NCBI RefSeq assembly: GCF_024346585.1
Contig: NZ_AP024523.1
Span: 939,001 to 1,003,000, forward strand
Origin: Streptococcus toyakuensis
Lineage (GTDB): Bacteria > Bacillota > Bacilli > Lactobacillales > Streptococcaceae
DNA: 64,000 nt
Direction of reading: 5' to 3'
In this document: positions 1 to 9,200 of the stretch, in pieces
Numbering within the stretch: position 1 is the first letter of the stretch
Layout of the letters: each line of letters opens with the position of its first letter
Made by a program: the position numbers and the translations under genes
Notes under the pieces: model-generated
Databases searched by the model: none
Told to the model about the DNA's origin: nothing
The model's input: the letters and a program-made list of their open reading frames with translations, nothing else

Positions 1-768
1 CCAGAAATCAAGCAAGAAAATCTAAAAGAACTGCGTAGTAAATTAGGGATTCAAGAGGACGAACAGATGTTGCTTAGTCTTTCCAGAATTTCCTATGAAA
101 AAAATATTCAAGCAGTACTAGCAGCCTTTGCAGAAGTTCTGAAAGAAGAAGACAAGGTCAAACTGGTGGTAGCTGGGGATGGTCCTTATCTGGATGACCT
201 CAAAGAGCAAGCCAAGAAACTAGAGATTCAAGACTACGTCATCTTTACAGGCATGATTGCTCCTAGTGAGACGGCTCTTTACTATAAGGCGGCGGATTTC
301 TTCATCTCGGCATCGACAAGTGAAACGCAAGGTTTGACATACTTGGAAAGCTTAGCCAGTGGAACACCTGTCATTGCACATGGAAATCCTTATCTGGACA
401 ACCTGATCAGTGATAAAATGTTTGGAACCTTGTATTACGGTGAACATGATTTGGCTGGTGCTATTTTAGAGGCCCTGATTGCAACACCAGACATGAATGA
501 GCATACTTTATCAGAGAAGTTGTATGAGATTTCAGCTGAAAACTTTGGGAAACGAGTACATGAGTTTTATCTGGATTCCATCATTTCAAATAACTTCCAG
601 AAAGATTTAGCCAAAGATGATACGGTCAGCCAGCGTATCTTTAAGACGGTTTTGTATCTTCCGCAAAAGGTGGTCGCTGTACCGGTAAAAGGCTCTAGAC
701 GCATGCTGAGGGCTTCAAAAACACAGTTAATCAGCATCAGAGATTATTGGAAAGACCATGAAGAATAG
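1..768 (+). CDS. Glycosyltransferase, GT-B fold, C-terminal part (5' end outside window)
   Basis: The reading frame is open from base 1, so the first in-frame ATG at 67 is internal; 255 residues are visible. The motif SETQGLTYLESLASGTPVIA fits the nucleotide-sugar binding E-x7-E region of GT4-type retaining glycosyltransferases. The C-terminus is basic (KGSRRMLRASK), as in peripheral membrane enzymes. In pneumococci, as I recall, the genes upstream of obg encode the two glycolipid synthases making mono- and di-glycosyl-diacylglycerol (CpoA and its partner). This position and sequence suggest one of these, but which one cannot be decided from the fragment. The next gene starts 15 bases downstream, suggesting one operon. 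Confidence 0.8.
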   Translation, partial: PEIKQENLKELRSKLGIQEDEQMLLSLSRISYEKNIQAVLAAFAEVLKEEDKVKLVVAGDGPYLDDLKEQAKKLEIQDYVIFTGMIAPSETALYYKAADFFISASTSETQGLTYLESLASGTPVIAHGNPYLDNLISDKMFGTLYYGEHDLAGAILEALIATPDMNEHTLSEKLYEISAENFGKRVHEFYLDSIISNNFQKDLAKDDTVSQRIFKTVLYLPQKVVAVPVKGSRRMLRASKTQLISIRDYWKDHEE

Positions 769-782
769 AAAGAGGAATAGCT

Positions 783-974
783 ATGAAAAAACAATTGATG
801 AGAAGTGGTAGTGATCAAAAAATTGCTGGAGTATGTGCTGGGGTCGCAAATTATTTTGATATTGATCCGACTATTGTTCGTGTAATATGGGGTGTTCTTG
901 CATTTTGTTATGGGGCAGGAATTGTAGCTTATATCATTTTATGGATTATTGCACCAGTATCAAGTGACTATTGA
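783..974 (+). CDS. PspC-domain small membrane protein
   Basis: This 63-residue protein is almost entirely a PspC (phage shock protein C-like) domain: a basic N-terminus, a GVCAGVANYFDIDPTIVRVIW core and one hydrophobic segment at about residues 35-58. It should be an inner-membrane protein. PspC-like proteins are linked to envelope stress; the function of the stand-alone streptococcal form is not known to me. The ribosome site AGAGGAATAGCT lies just before the ATG, and the gene lies 14 bases after the glycosyltransferase, so the two are probably co-transcribed. Confidence 0.85.
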   Translation: MKKQLMRSGSDQKIAGVCAGVANYFDIDPTIVRVIWGVLAFCYGAGIVAYIILWIIAPVSSDY

Positions 975-1032
975 AAACTAGCTGAATTCATGCTAAGATA
1001 ATAGAAAATAGAATGTAACGAAGGAGATAAAA

Positions 1033-1167
1033 ATGGCATTTGGAGATAATGGAAAACGTAAAAAAACGATGTTTGAGAAATTAACCTTGCTTATCGTGCT
1101 TATCATGTTAGTAGCAAGTTTATTGGGAATTTTTGCAACTGCAATTGGTGCCCTCAGTAATCTATAA
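1033..1167 (+). CDS. DUF4044-type small membrane protein
   Basis: A 44-residue ORF preceded by a good ribosome site (AAGGAGATAAAA). It has a charged N-terminus (residues 1-16, rich in Lys) and one hydrophobic helix at about residues 17-40. Small proteins of this form upstream of obg in streptococci are annotated as DUF4044, as I recall. The function is unknown. It lies in the same direction between the PspC gene and obgE, which suggests a lipid/envelope-obg operon. A longer open frame on the opposite strand over the same bases lacks a ribosome site and was not accepted. Confidence 0.7.
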   Translation: MAFGDNGKRKKTMFEKLTLLIVLIMLVASLLGIFATAIGALSNL

Positions 1168-1191
1168 AATAGATTCAAGAAAATTTAGTGA

Positions 1192-1214
1192 CTGGGATTT
1201 CCCAGCCCTTTTTT
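1192..1214 (+). terminator. Weak terminator or attenuator ahead of obgE
   Basis: CTGGG-attt-CCCAG forms a five-pair stem, followed after CC by six T residues. It sits 15 bases before the obgE start codon, so it would partly uncouple obgE from the upstream membrane genes. The stem is short, so strength is uncertain. Confidence 0.45.
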
Positions 1215-1229
1215 AAAGTGAGAAGAAAA

Positions 1230-2540
1230 ATGAGTATGTTTTTAGATACGGCCAAGATTAAGGTTAAGGCTGGTAATGGTGGTGATGGCATGGTTGCCTT
1301 TCGCCGTGAAAAATATGTCCCTAATGGCGGTCCTTGGGGTGGTGACGGTGGTCGTGGAGGAAATGTGGTCTTCGTTGTAGACGAAGGGTTACGGACTTTG
1401 ATGGATTTCCGCTACAATCGTCATTTCAAGGCTGAATCTGGTGAAAAAGGGATGACCAAAGGAATGCATGGTCGTGGTGCTGAGGACCTTAGAGTTCGAG
1501 TACCACAAGGTACGACGGTGCGTGATGCAGAGACTGGCAAGGTCTTGACAGATTTGATTGAGCACGGTCAAGAATTTATTGTAGCTCACGGTGGTCGCGG
1601 TGGACGTGGAAATATTCGATTTGCGACACCAAAAAATCCTGCACCGGAAATCTCTGAAAATGGAGAACCAGGTCAGGAACGTGAGTTGCAATTGGAACTA
1701 AAAATCCTTGCGGATGTTGGTTTAGTAGGCTTCCCATCTGTAGGGAAATCAACACTTTTAAGTGTTATCACATCTGCTAAACCAAAAATCGGTGCCTACC
1801 ACTTTACCACTATTGTGCCAAATCTAGGTATGGTTCGTACCCAATCAGGAGAATCCTTTGCAGTAGCAGATTTACCAGGTTTGATTGAAGGGGCTAGTCA
1901 AGGTGTTGGTTTGGGAACCCAGTTCCTCCGTCACATTGAGCGTACACGTGTTATCCTTCATATTATTGATATGTCAGCTAGTGAAGGACGTGATCCATAT
2001 GAGGATTATCTTGCAATCAATAAAGAATTAGAGTCATATAATCTTCGTCTCATGGAGCGTCCACAGATTATTGTAGCTAATAAGATGGACATGCCTGAGA
2101 GTCAGGAAAATCTTGTAGAATTCAAGAAAAAATTGGCTGAAAACTACGATGAATTTGAAGAGTTACCAGCTATTTTCCCAATATCTGGTTTAACTAAGCA
2201 AGGTTTGGCAACGCTTTTGGATGCGACAGCTGAATTGTTAGATAAGACACCAGAATTCTTGCTCTACGACGAGTCAGATATGGAAGAAGAAGCTTACTAT
2301 GGATTTGACGAGGAAGAAAAATCCTTTGAAATTAGCCGTGATGACGATGCTACATGGGTACTTTCTGGTGAAAAACTCATGAAACTCTTTAATATGACCA
2401 ACTTTGATCGTGACGAGTCTGTCATGAAATTTGCCCGCCAGCTTCGTGGTATGGGGGTTGATGAAGCCCTTCGTGCTCGTGGTGCTAAAGATGGGGACTT
2501 GGTCCGCATTGGTAAATTTGAGTTTGAATTTGTAGACTAG
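1230..2540 (+). CDS. obgE: GTPase ObgE/CgtA
   Basis: Essential ribosome-associated GTPase of the Obg family. The start at 1230 gives 436 aa ([20 protein letters not shown]); ATG 1236 would give the 434-aa form. An upstream in-frame start near 1188 lies in the hairpin region and is rejected. Domains: glycine-rich Obg fold at residues 1 to about 160, G domain with P-loop GFPSVGKST (about 167), DLPGLIEGA (about 214) and NKMD (284), then an OCT domain at about 350-436 ending EFEFVD. It acts in 50S maturation and stress signalling. A small gene follows at a 9-base gap. Confidence 0.97.
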   Translation: MSMFLDTAKIKVKAGNGGDGMVAFRREKYVPNGGPWGGDGGRGGNVVFVVDEGLRTLMDFRYNRHFKAESGEKGMTKGMHGRGAEDLRVRVPQGTTVRDAETGKVLTDLIEHGQEFIVAHGGRGGRGNIRFATPKNPAPEISENGEPGQERELQLELKILADVGLVGFPSVGKSTLLSVITSAKPKIGAYHFTTIVPNLGMVRTQSGESFAVADLPGLIEGASQGVGLGTQFLRHIERTRVILHIIDMSASEGRDPYEDYLAINKELESYNLRLMERPQIIVANKMDMPESQENLVEFKKKLAENYDEFEELPAIFPISGLTKQGLATLLDATAELLDKTPEFLLYDESDMEEEAYYGFDEEEKSFEISRDDDATWVLSGEKLMKLFNMTNFDRDESVMKFARQLRGMGVDEALRARGAKDGDLVRIGKFEFEFVD

Positions 2541-2549
2541 GAGACTGGT

Positions 2550-2708
2550 ATGGGAGATAAACCGATATCTTTCCGAGACGCGGATGGCAATTTTGTTTCA
2601 GCCGCAGATGTTTGGAATGAAAAGAAATTGGAAGAACTGTTTAATCGTCTCAATCCAAATCGTGCTCTGAGATTGGCACGAACTAAAAAAGACAATCCAT
2701 CTCAGTAA
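2550..2708 (+). CDS. Small conserved-type hypothetical protein (52 aa)
   Basis: A 52-residue ORF whose ribosome site (AGGAG) overlaps the obgE stop codon, so it is probably translated from the obgE transcript. The sequence is soluble and charged: MGDKPISFRDADGNF at the N-terminus, and RLNPNRALRLARTKK near the C-terminus, with no membrane segment. I do not recognise a domain. The codon pattern, the ribosome site and the terminator immediately downstream all favour a real gene. Confidence 0.65.
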   Translation: MGDKPISFRDADGNFVSAADVWNEKKLEELFNRLNPNRALRLARTKKDNPSQ

Positions 2709-2721
2709 AATAGATAAAAAG

Positions 2722-2754
2722 ATTCCGTGCCTAATCAGACACGGAATTTTCTTA
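2722..2754. terminator. Bidirectional terminator between the obg operon and the argR-like gene
   Basis: ATTCCGTG (2722-2729) pairs with CACGGAAT (2740-2747) around a ten-base loop. T residues follow on the plus strand and an A-run precedes on the left, so it can end both convergent transcripts. It overlaps the last codons of the minus-strand gene. Confidence 0.8.
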
Positions 2755-3222
2755 TTCTTCAAAGAAAAATGGTGGAGCGAATTTTTTCAGTTCTTCAAAG
2801 CATTTTTGAGCAGCTTCTGCATCTTCACAGATGACAAGGCAGACATCATCACCACAGAGAGTAGCGATAGCGTCAGAGAAACTTAATGCATCAATGATAG
2901 AACCAAAGGATTGCGCAAGTCCAGGAAGGGTTTTTAGTAGGACTTGGTGTTGAACTGGACGCATCAAGACAAGAGCATCTTCCATGTAGATTTCGAGACG
3001 TTTCTCCCATTTTGAGATAGAGCCTGTATTGAGCACGTAGTAAGAGTTGTCTTCTTCACGTACTTTTGAGAGGTTCATGCTTTTAATATCTCTCGAAAGT
3101 GTAGCTTGTGTAACTTGAATATCATTATCAGCAAGAAGAGCTTGTAGCTCAGCTTGAGTATGAATCTTGTTTTTCGTTACAAGAGCTCGTATGAGTTGGT
3201 GCCGGTGTTCAGATTTATTCAT
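2752..3222 (-). CDS. ArgR/AhrC-family arginine repressor paralogue
   Basis: A 156-aa protein of the ArgR family. The N-terminal winged helix (residues 1-70) has the recognition helix TQATLSRDIKSMNLSKV. The C-terminal oligomerisation and arginine-binding domain includes GDD at about 124 (ATLCGDDVCLVICED). Streptococci usually carry two or three ArgR paralogues that act together on arginine genes; a second one lies at 42889. The C-terminus FAPPFFFEE is unusual for the family. In pneumococcus, as I recall, an ArgR-type gene also sits beside pepX. Whether it controls pepX cannot be told from sequence. Confidence 0.88.
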   Translation of the reverse strand: MNKSEHRHQLIRALVTKNKIHTQAELQALLADNDIQVTQATLSRDIKSMNLSKVREEDNSYYVLNTGSISKWEKRLEIYMEDALVLMRPVQHQVLLKTLPGLAQSFGSIIDALSFSDAIATLCGDDVCLVICEDAEAAQKCFEELKKFAPPFFFEE

Positions 3223-3269
3223 AAAATGTTACTCCTTGTACTGGGTACAGAAAGCGTGGACGGAACGAA

Positions 3270-3672
3270 ATCGTCAGTCGGGTGGTAAGCGGTATTGTCA
3301 CGTATGATGATTTCAAAGTCAGTAGTATAGGACTAAATGGAGAAAATCCCACTCTTTTAACTTGTCACTAGTTGAGTGTAGATGAATTGGGTATCTATCC
3401 GTTTATCTACATTGGTGTCCTCTACTAACAGTAAATCATTCAATTAGGGTAGCCTTTTGTCACGACTTATTGTGAATTTATGATTAATGTTAATTCACAA
3501 AGATTTTTCAACATGTGGTGTGGTAGCGAGTATTATTAATGAGTACACATGTTGGTTAGGGTTTTAGTATCTTTTGTCAAAGCTTCCGTGTAGACCTATC
3601 ATAAGCCTATATCGGGATTGCATTTGATACCAAGTGTATGTTTGTTTCAACTGTTCAAGTGGAAATCTTCCA
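3270..3672 (-). pseudogene. Decayed duplicate of the pepX 3' end
   Basis: This otherwise empty stretch aligns, with many substitutions and indels, to the 3' part of intact pepX just beyond it. For example 3274-3299 matches the segment near 3744, CTCTACTAACAGTAAATCAT occurs here near 3419 and in pepX near 3888, and TAGCCTTTTGTCACGACT is shared. Further on, GATTGCATTTGATAC and CTGTTCAAGTGGAAATCTTCC match bases near 4104-4154 with a deletion between. No frame stays open. It is a relic of a tandem duplication or a replaced allele in the 3' region. Confidence 0.85.
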
Positions 3673-3690
3673 TATAGAAAGTCTGATATA

Positions 3691-5973
3691 TTATGCCTTT
3701 TGACAAGGTAGGATAAGAGTAGACTGTTCAAGATCAACAGTCAGGTGGTAAGCGGTGTTATCACGGATTGTGATTTCAAAGTCAGTAGTATAGAGTACTA
3801 AACGAAGAGTATCTCCTTCTTTTAACTTGTAAATAGTCGGTTGCAGTTCAAACTGGATATCCATCCATTCATCTGCCTTAATATCCTCTACTAACAGTAA
3901 ATCATTTCTATTTTGTAAATTGAGGTAGCCTTTTGTCACGACTCGTTGTGTATTTTCACGAAAAGGCAATTCGTTGAGATTTTCCAACATATGGTAGCGA
4001 CCGTTGTCAATGGTTCTAGCACTTAAAACAGCTGGATAAGGTTGCAGGTATTTCTTCTGTCCAAATTCTAGCAGTTGGGCAGATAAGAGCCCCTTATTTA
4101 TACTGGATTTGATACGAAGATTGAGTTGGGCACGACCGTTCAAGTGAAGATCTTTGGTTACAGGAAGGTCAATAGTAATCTGATTGGTTTTTCCTTGATA
4201 GAGTTCTGTATTGAAGGTCTGGTAGGTCTTACCATAGCGCTCAAAATCCTTATCTGGGTACTGGTTTTGAATGACTTTCTCTTCTTGACCAAGTGAGAAG
4301 GTTTCAAAGTTTTCTTGCCCACCGAAGGTATCAAGTGATAGCCAAGTCTGAGGGGCTGTATTGTCCTGCCAAATGACAGTAGGAAGTTGGAAATCTGTAT
4401 CTTGTCCCAGTAATTTCTTTGTCAATAAGGCGTTCATGGACTCACGGAAGTCAATGGACTGCCAGTTGTTCATGTACACATGGGCGCCATTATGGAAAAA
4501 GAGGTGCTTATTTATATGAGTAGGAAGAGCATGGAACATCTGGTAAACATGAAGTGGTTTGACATTCCAATCCTGTGAACCATGGGTAAAGACAACCTCT
4601 GCCTTTACTTTATCAGCATTGAGCAGATAGTTGCGGTCATGCCAAAATTGATTGTAGTCACCAGATTTGCGATCTAACTGCTCTTTTACTTTTTCTAAGT
4701 CAGCTTGGTGAGCCTCATTACCACGGATATAGTCGCCGGCCAAGAGATTGCGAGAGTAGGTCAGTTCAGCAAGGGAATCAAAGTCCTCACCTGGGTAACC
4801 ACCTGGGCTAGTTACCAGACCGTTTTCACGGTAGTAGTTGTACCAAGAAGAAATACCAGCCTCGGCAATGATAACCTCTAAACCATCTACACCTGTAGTC
4901 GAAAGACCATTGGACATGGTACCTAGATAAGAAAGTCCAGTTGTGGCTACTTTTCCGTTTGACCAGTCAGCCTTTACTTGACGCTGGCGCGTATGGTCGG
5001 TAAAGGCGCGGCAACGACCATTGAGCCAATCGATGACATTCTTATAAGCCTCGATTTGCTGGTAGTCTCCATTAGTCATGAAACCAGTAGAGTCTTTAGT
5101 ACCAACACCTGACACATAGAGATTAGCAAAACCTCGTGGAAGGAAGTAGTCGTTGAGTGTATAGCTAGCGTTGATGTGAGTTAGCCTTTCCTCAGCTTCT
5201 GACACAAGCTCAGCTTGGCCTTGAGGTTGGACAAGATTGACTTGAGGTTCTTCTAGCTCAATCTTATGAGCAGGCTTAACCTCGAGCTCGCCCTCCATCT
5301 TGTAGAGAGCCTTGTCGCTAGCCTTGTCATTTGTTCCCTGATGGTAGGGACTAGCTGTCATGATAGCAGGGATTTGTCCATCAAAACGAGGTCGAATGAT
5401 GCTGACCTTGACTAAGTCAGGTAAACCCTTTTGGTCAGTATCGACACGAGACTCAACGTAAACGACTTCTCGAATGACATCATGGCTAGAAAAAGTAGCC
5501 AAACTCTTGCCGTTAAAGTAGTGGTAGTCATTATCCTCCGGAATAAGACCGTCACTAACAAGTTGGTCGATAAGAGTAATTCCCTTTTTGGTGCGAGTAT
5601 TGAGTAACTGATAGAGATTTTCAATCAAGTCACCATATACAATGGGAAATCCAGTCTCTTTACGGAAAACTTCACTTTCTTCGAAGTCAACCAAATAAGA
5701 AAAGCCTAAAAGTTGAAAGGCTACAGTGTAGAAAATATCTGCAGTCAACTCTTTGTTTGACTGAAAAAAAGTCAGTAAGTCAGTTTCTTTATCAACTGCC
5801 AAACTGGATAGAGGATAGGCACTATCTTTATAATTAAAAAAGAAACGAATAAGAAACGCTTCAAGCATTTTTTTATTTGTAATATTGACTGGTAAATCAA
5901 ACCCATACTTTTTTAATTCAAAGATAATTGTATCTCTAGGTAGCGCTAAATAGCTGAATTGATTAAAACGCAT
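3691..5973 (-). CDS. pepX: X-prolyl dipeptidyl aminopeptidase PepX
   Basis: A 760-aa serine peptidase (family S15) that removes X-Pro dipeptides from peptide N-termini; cytoplasmic, used in peptide nutrition. The nucleophile sits in [11 protein letters not shown] with Ser348, the same number as in the lactococcal enzyme by my count. Asp and His candidates lie in HGSQDWNV and HNGAHVY. The N-terminal helical domain (1 to about 150), the alpha/beta-hydrolase core and the C-terminal jelly-roll are all present, and the length is normal for the family. The ribosome site CGGAGG lies 5 bases before the ATG. A decayed copy of its 3' end follows at 3270-3672. Confidence 0.97.
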   Translation of the reverse strand: MRFNQFSYLALPRDTIIFELKKYGFDLPVNITNKKMLEAFLIRFFFNYKDSAYPLSSLAVDKETDLLTFFQSNKELTADIFYTVAFQLLGFSYLVDFEESEVFRKETGFPIVYGDLIENLYQLLNTRTKKGITLIDQLVSDGLIPEDNDYHYFNGKSLATFSSHDVIREVVYVESRVDTDQKGLPDLVKVSIIRPRFDGQIPAIMTASPYHQGTNDKASDKALYKMEGELEVKPAHKIELEEPQVNLVQPQGQAELVSEAEERLTHINASYTLNDYFLPRGFANLYVSGVGTKDSTGFMTNGDYQQIEAYKNVIDWLNGRCRAFTDHTRQRQVKADWSNGKVATTGLSYLGTMSNGLSTTGVDGLEVIIAEAGISSWYNYYRENGLVTSPGGYPGEDFDSLAELTYSRNLLAGDYIRGNEAHQADLEKVKEQLDRKSGDYNQFWHDRNYLLNADKVKAEVVFTHGSQDWNVKPLHVYQMFHALPTHINKHLFFHNGAHVYMNNWQSIDFRESMNALLTKKLLGQDTDFQLPTVIWQDNTAPQTWLSLDTFGGQENFETFSLGQEEKVIQNQYPDKDFERYGKTYQTFNTELYQGKTNQITIDLPVTKDLHLNGRAQLNLRIKSSINKGLLSAQLLEFGQKKYLQPYPAVLSARTIDNGRYHMLENLNELPFRENTQRVVTKGYLNLQNRNDLLLVEDIKADEWMDIQFELQPTIYKLKEGDTLRLVLYTTDFEITIRDNTAYHLTVDLEQSTLILPCQKA

Positions 5974-6003
5974 ATAACCTCCGATAAAATTAAACTTAAG
6001 ATT

Positions 6004-6012
6004 ATTATATCA
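6004..6012 (-). promoter_or_regulatory. Extended -10 promoter of pepX
   Basis: On the minus strand the sequence reads TGATATAAT, an extended -10 box 31 bases upstream of the pepX start codon. No clear -35 is visible in the A/T-rich DNA behind it. Confidence 0.6.
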
Positions 6013-6155
6013 AAAAAAGAGTGAAAAATAAATATAAAAACAAAAATAAAATAACATAAAAAGATATTTAGTATCGCAATTAATATAAAAGTAAAAATTA
6101 CTTAAATATAAGTCGAAAAAAACTAAAAAATAAAAGCATGAAACTATTGAATTTG

Positions 6156-6185
6156 TTGACTAAATCGGGGGGGGGGTGGTATAAT
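6156..6185 (+). promoter_or_regulatory. Promoter of the giant adhesin gene with a poly-G spacer
   Basis: A -35 box TTGACT (6156-6161) and a -10 box TATAAT (6180-6185) with the extension TGG are separated by 18 bases, ten of which are a G homopolymer (6167-6176). Slippage by one base would change spacing to 17 (optimal) or 19. This is the arrangement known from phase-variable promoters such as those of neisserial outer-membrane proteins. Transcription should begin near 6192, about 50 bases before the preferred start codon. Confidence 0.75.
6167..6176 (+). repeat. Homopolymeric G(10) tract
   Basis: Ten consecutive G residues in a region that is otherwise strongly A/T-rich (5980-6260). It lies wholly within the promoter spacer of the adhesin gene. 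Confidence 0.95.
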
Positions 6186-6241
6186 TTAAGTAGGTAATTG
6201 CACACATGGTTACAAATCTAAAAAAAAAGAAAGTGATTAAA

Positions 6242-9200
6242 ATGTATAAATCAAAAAGACAAAAAAATAAATCTTTTGATTGGTATGGTTTGAGTCAACG
6301 CTTCTCTATCCGTAAGTATCATTTTGGTGTTGCGAGTGTGCTGTTGGGGACAGCCTTGATTTTGGGTGCTGCCCAAACGACTGCCAAAGCAGAAGAAACA
6401 GCTACTGAAAATAAAACAGAAGCTGTGGCATCTGCTCCAAAAGATGATAAGGTAAGTGAGAATGTCGCAACTGTGACGACACCAGCTCTCTCTGCTACGA
6501 CAGAAGCGGCTGTAGTAGAAAAGCCGGCCTTGAGTGATGAGGAAGTTGCAAAATTAGCTGCTGAAGTATCTAAGAAAGATGATAAAGCATCTGAAACAGC
6601 TACAACTGAAAAAACAGAAGCAGCTGACAAAGAAAAAGCAACACTGACTGCTCCTTTAACTGACAAAAAAGCTGATAAAGCAGTTGATGAAAAAGCTGAT
6701 AAAAAGGACGAAAAGAAAGCAGAAAACCCAATTACTGCTACTAAAACTGTTCTTGAGCAGCTGACATCTGAAGCAGAAGTATTGAACACAACTGCCTCAA
6801 ACTTTGCGGATAAAAAGGCAGAAGATAAAGCTGGAAAAGAAGCAATCGCAACCGCAGTAGCTTCAGCAAAAGTTCAAATCGAAGCTTCTAAGAAAGCTCT
6901 TGCTGCCGGAGAAATCACTAAGGAAGAATTGGATGCCCAACTTCAACGTATTTCATCTGCTATCGAAGCTGTCTATGCTGAGATGAAACGTGCAGGACAC
7001 GTAGGTAAGGTTGAAGCAGTGTTGGCGGATGGAACTACTACCAATACAGCAATCGTAGCTCCTACAACTAAGACTCCAGTAAAAAATATTAATGATTTAA
7101 CAGAAGAAGAGATAGCTGCGGTTAAACGTGAAATCATGAATGCCAACCCAAGCATTACGGATCCTTCTATGATTGAAGTAGAGAAGAAAGGAAACGGAAC
7201 TGCAGGTGGAGCAACTGTTACAATAAATGGTGTTAAAACTAATATTCCTTCTGGAGATACTGTTGTTGGTACTGCGGGTACAAAAAACTTAGAGCAACTT
7301 AAAAATAATATTAACTGGTTCGACTTTGCAGCAGCATCTATTACCTACTCTAATGGGACTGTAGTAGGGCCTGCAAGAAAATTAGCGCAACCTATTACTA
7401 AAACTATCACATATCCAAATGGTGATGTTGTAACAGGTAAAATCACAATGGTTCGTGCTGTTACCTATGCTGATGGTTCAAAAGGCTTAACGACTGATGA
7501 TAAATTCTTAAAATCAGGAACTGCAAAATATGTCGAACATTTATACTACACGGGTGGAGCTCAAAATGATCATGAAATTTATGAAGCTTTACAAGAAGGT
7601 ATGAAGTTCAATGTTAAAACGAAGGTTGAAGGCTATGCTTTAACAGCCACAGTTATAAAACTAGGTTCGAAAAATGTAGAGTCTGATCCAAATAAAACAC
7701 CGGCAGGACCAGTGAATGCTGTACGTGATTATGGTGATTGGGGTTCTGATAAACAATTAGCAAAAGCACAAGCTGAGGATAAAAAATTCAAGCAAAATGC
7801 TACAAAAAATAAAACAACATTTGCTAATAACCCAACGGTTTCCGTAAATGGTGTAGCACTAACGATACCAGAATACCCAACAGAAACATTTGCCAATACA
7901 GATACCTACTATGCAAAAGCTAAAGCATACCATGAAGCGGTACAAGCATACAACAAAGCCATTGAATCTCAGAAATTATCTGCAACGAAATTGTCAGAAA
8001 CTGGGTTCTCTTATGTTAATGTGAATGGTAAGGCTGTACCATCAGGATCAGCTAATCTTTATAAAAAAATTGGAGATCAAAGACATGCGGATGTCTTAAT
8101 TACATCTCAAGATACTCAATGGTCATACTTAAGGAAAGCAGGACTTCCAACAACAAATCCAGATGGAAGTGAAATGCTTACTGCATTTACATCGTCTCGT
8201 GATGAATCTAACGTTGGGGTAACATTTGCACTTTCTGCGACATATAATGGTCGTATTGTAGACGTAAACGTAATTGCGGCTGATGCTGAAGAAGCAGGGC
8301 GTACAGAAATTGTTCAATTTGAAACAGATGGAACGAAATGGGAACAATTCATGGCATTAAATCTTCAAAAAGATATTGATGATAAAACAGCTAAAGGAGT
8401 TTATCCAAGTAAAGAAAGTGATGTTAATGCTGACGGACGTCTTGCGCAAGCGGGATATAATCCAAAAGATTGGGTTAACTTAGACGAAAAAGGGAAACCT
8501 ATTGCATACGGAACTAATACATTTGGAGCGAACTACACATCAATGGGATCTAAAAACTCATTACCTATCGCTCTTTCTCAAAACGTTAAAACATTATCGA
8601 TGTACTTGAACTCTGCAGGAGCGCAGGCAGGAACAATCGGATTCATGATTTATGATGGAGGAGATGCTCCGCAATCTTACGGTTCTGCACAACATATTAT
8701 CGGGGACTTTAACAAAGAAGTTATTAAAGATGGAGTTAAAACTCAGGTAACAGCTACTCAGCCATATCTAGGTAATGTTAAAAGAGACCCAGATTTCCGT
8801 TCAACTAAAACTGACCCTTCAGGTGGATGGGTACTTGATGATTTAATCACATCAGAAAAATATAAAGAGACACCATTAGAATCAGGAAAAACAATTGTAA
8901 CAACAGATAAGGGTGTAACAGGTAAATACTTATTATTACCAAATGGTAATGCTGTAATTGAAAAATCTGATAACACACGTGTACTTTTAAATCAAGGTGA
9001 TGTTATTGAGATGGCGAACCCAGTATCTAAGCTTCCGATTCGTGGAGTTTATAACCACACAACAGGTGCTTTAGGTGAAGGTACTCTTGGAGATGAAGGA
9101 GAAAGCCAACTTCTTGATCCAGCGGTAGCAACTGAGTACAAATTACGTCAAGCCCAAGGTAATGAATATGTCCTTGAAGGTGTTCGTGCTAACCTAGGTG

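Noticed and set aside
993..1178. Minus-strand ORF opposite the DUF4044 gene
   Set aside because: No ribosome site, and it is antisense to a better-supported small gene in the operon direction.
6206..6241. Upstream ATG at 6206 as start of the adhesin
   Set aside because: It has a poor ribosome site and only about 14 bases after the predicted transcript start. ATG 6242 gives the usual short basic N-terminus before YSIRK. Not excluded.
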